Shown in pieces: positions 6,303-6,336 of a stretch of 6,336 bases of DNA. The stretch spans positions 1-6,336 of the forward strand of contig JBNJEM010000472.1 in the NCBI GenBank assembly GCA_051745935.1, read 5' to 3'. The stretch is from JBNJEM01 sp051745935. GTDB taxonomy: Bacteria; Planctomycetota; Planctomycetia; Pirellulales; Pirellulaceae. The first letter of the stretch is position 1; each line of letters starts with the position of its first letter. A model generated the notes under the pieces. It had not been told where the DNA came from, did not search any database, and worked only from the letters and a program-made list of their open reading frames with translations. The translations under genes were made by a program, and so were the position numbers.

Positions 6303-6336
6303 ATGGTAAACGGGCGATGGAACTCACCTGTGGCGC
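6303..6336 (+). CDS. Probable start of a gene cut by the window edge
   Basis: An ATG at 6303 follows a strong Shine-Dalgarno, GGGAGGAAG (6292-6300), only 2 nt after its last base and about 5 nt after the GGAGG core. The eleven visible codons read MVNGRWNSPVA, too few to identify a product. An in-frame TAG at 6228-6230 bounds the frame upstream and there is no better start between. Another ATG at 6317 in a different frame has no such site. The gene would be co-directional with the DapA-like gene, 160 bp downstream of it. Confidence 0.4.
   Translation, partial: MVNGRWNSPVA

Overview
The window looks like chromosomal DNA from a GC-rich bacterium, most likely a planctomycete. The evidence is two enzymes with twin-arginine (Tat) export leaders but the folds of ordinary sugar or keto-acid TIM-barrel enzymes, next to a glycine-rich, internally duplicated membrane protein. 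To my knowledge this mix is common in Planctomycetota. The assignment is an inference from gene style, since there is no rRNA or marker gene here.

Layout, left to right. (1) 1-322: no gene recognised, only small hairpins. (2) 323-1234, minus strand: a 303-residue polytopic membrane protein with two tandem copies of a Gly-rich unit containing a P-x-Y-Y motif; function unknown. (3) About 1380-3436: a complete insertion sequence of about 2.06 kb, with one intact DDE transposase of the IS1634/IS4 type on the minus strand, imperfect terminal inverted repeats, and a CTAG(C) duplication of the target. (4) 3517-4455, plus strand: a Tat-exported xylose-isomerase-like TIM barrel of the hydroxypyruvate isomerase type. 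(5) 4456-5026: a 571-bp gap with no convincing gene, holding hairpins and one doubtful minus-strand frame. (6) 5027-6142, plus strand: a Tat-exported member of the dihydrodipicolinate synthase/N-acetylneuraminate lyase family that keeps the Schiff-base lysine but has replaced the usual pyruvate-site residues. (7) 6143-6336: intergenic DNA, then a probable gene start cut by the window edge.

The two exported barrel enzymes point the same way and could belong to one carbohydrate or acid catabolic theme, but the 571-bp gap argues against a tight operon. The insertion sequence sits in what was a divergent intergenic region of about 220 bp between the membrane-protein gene and the isomerase-like gene, so it may have changed expression of either. 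I see no CRISPR array, tRNA, rRNA or recognised defence system. The least explained items are the duplicated membrane protein, the altered active site of the DapA-like enzyme, and a near-identical pair of direct repeats upstream of the transposase gene.
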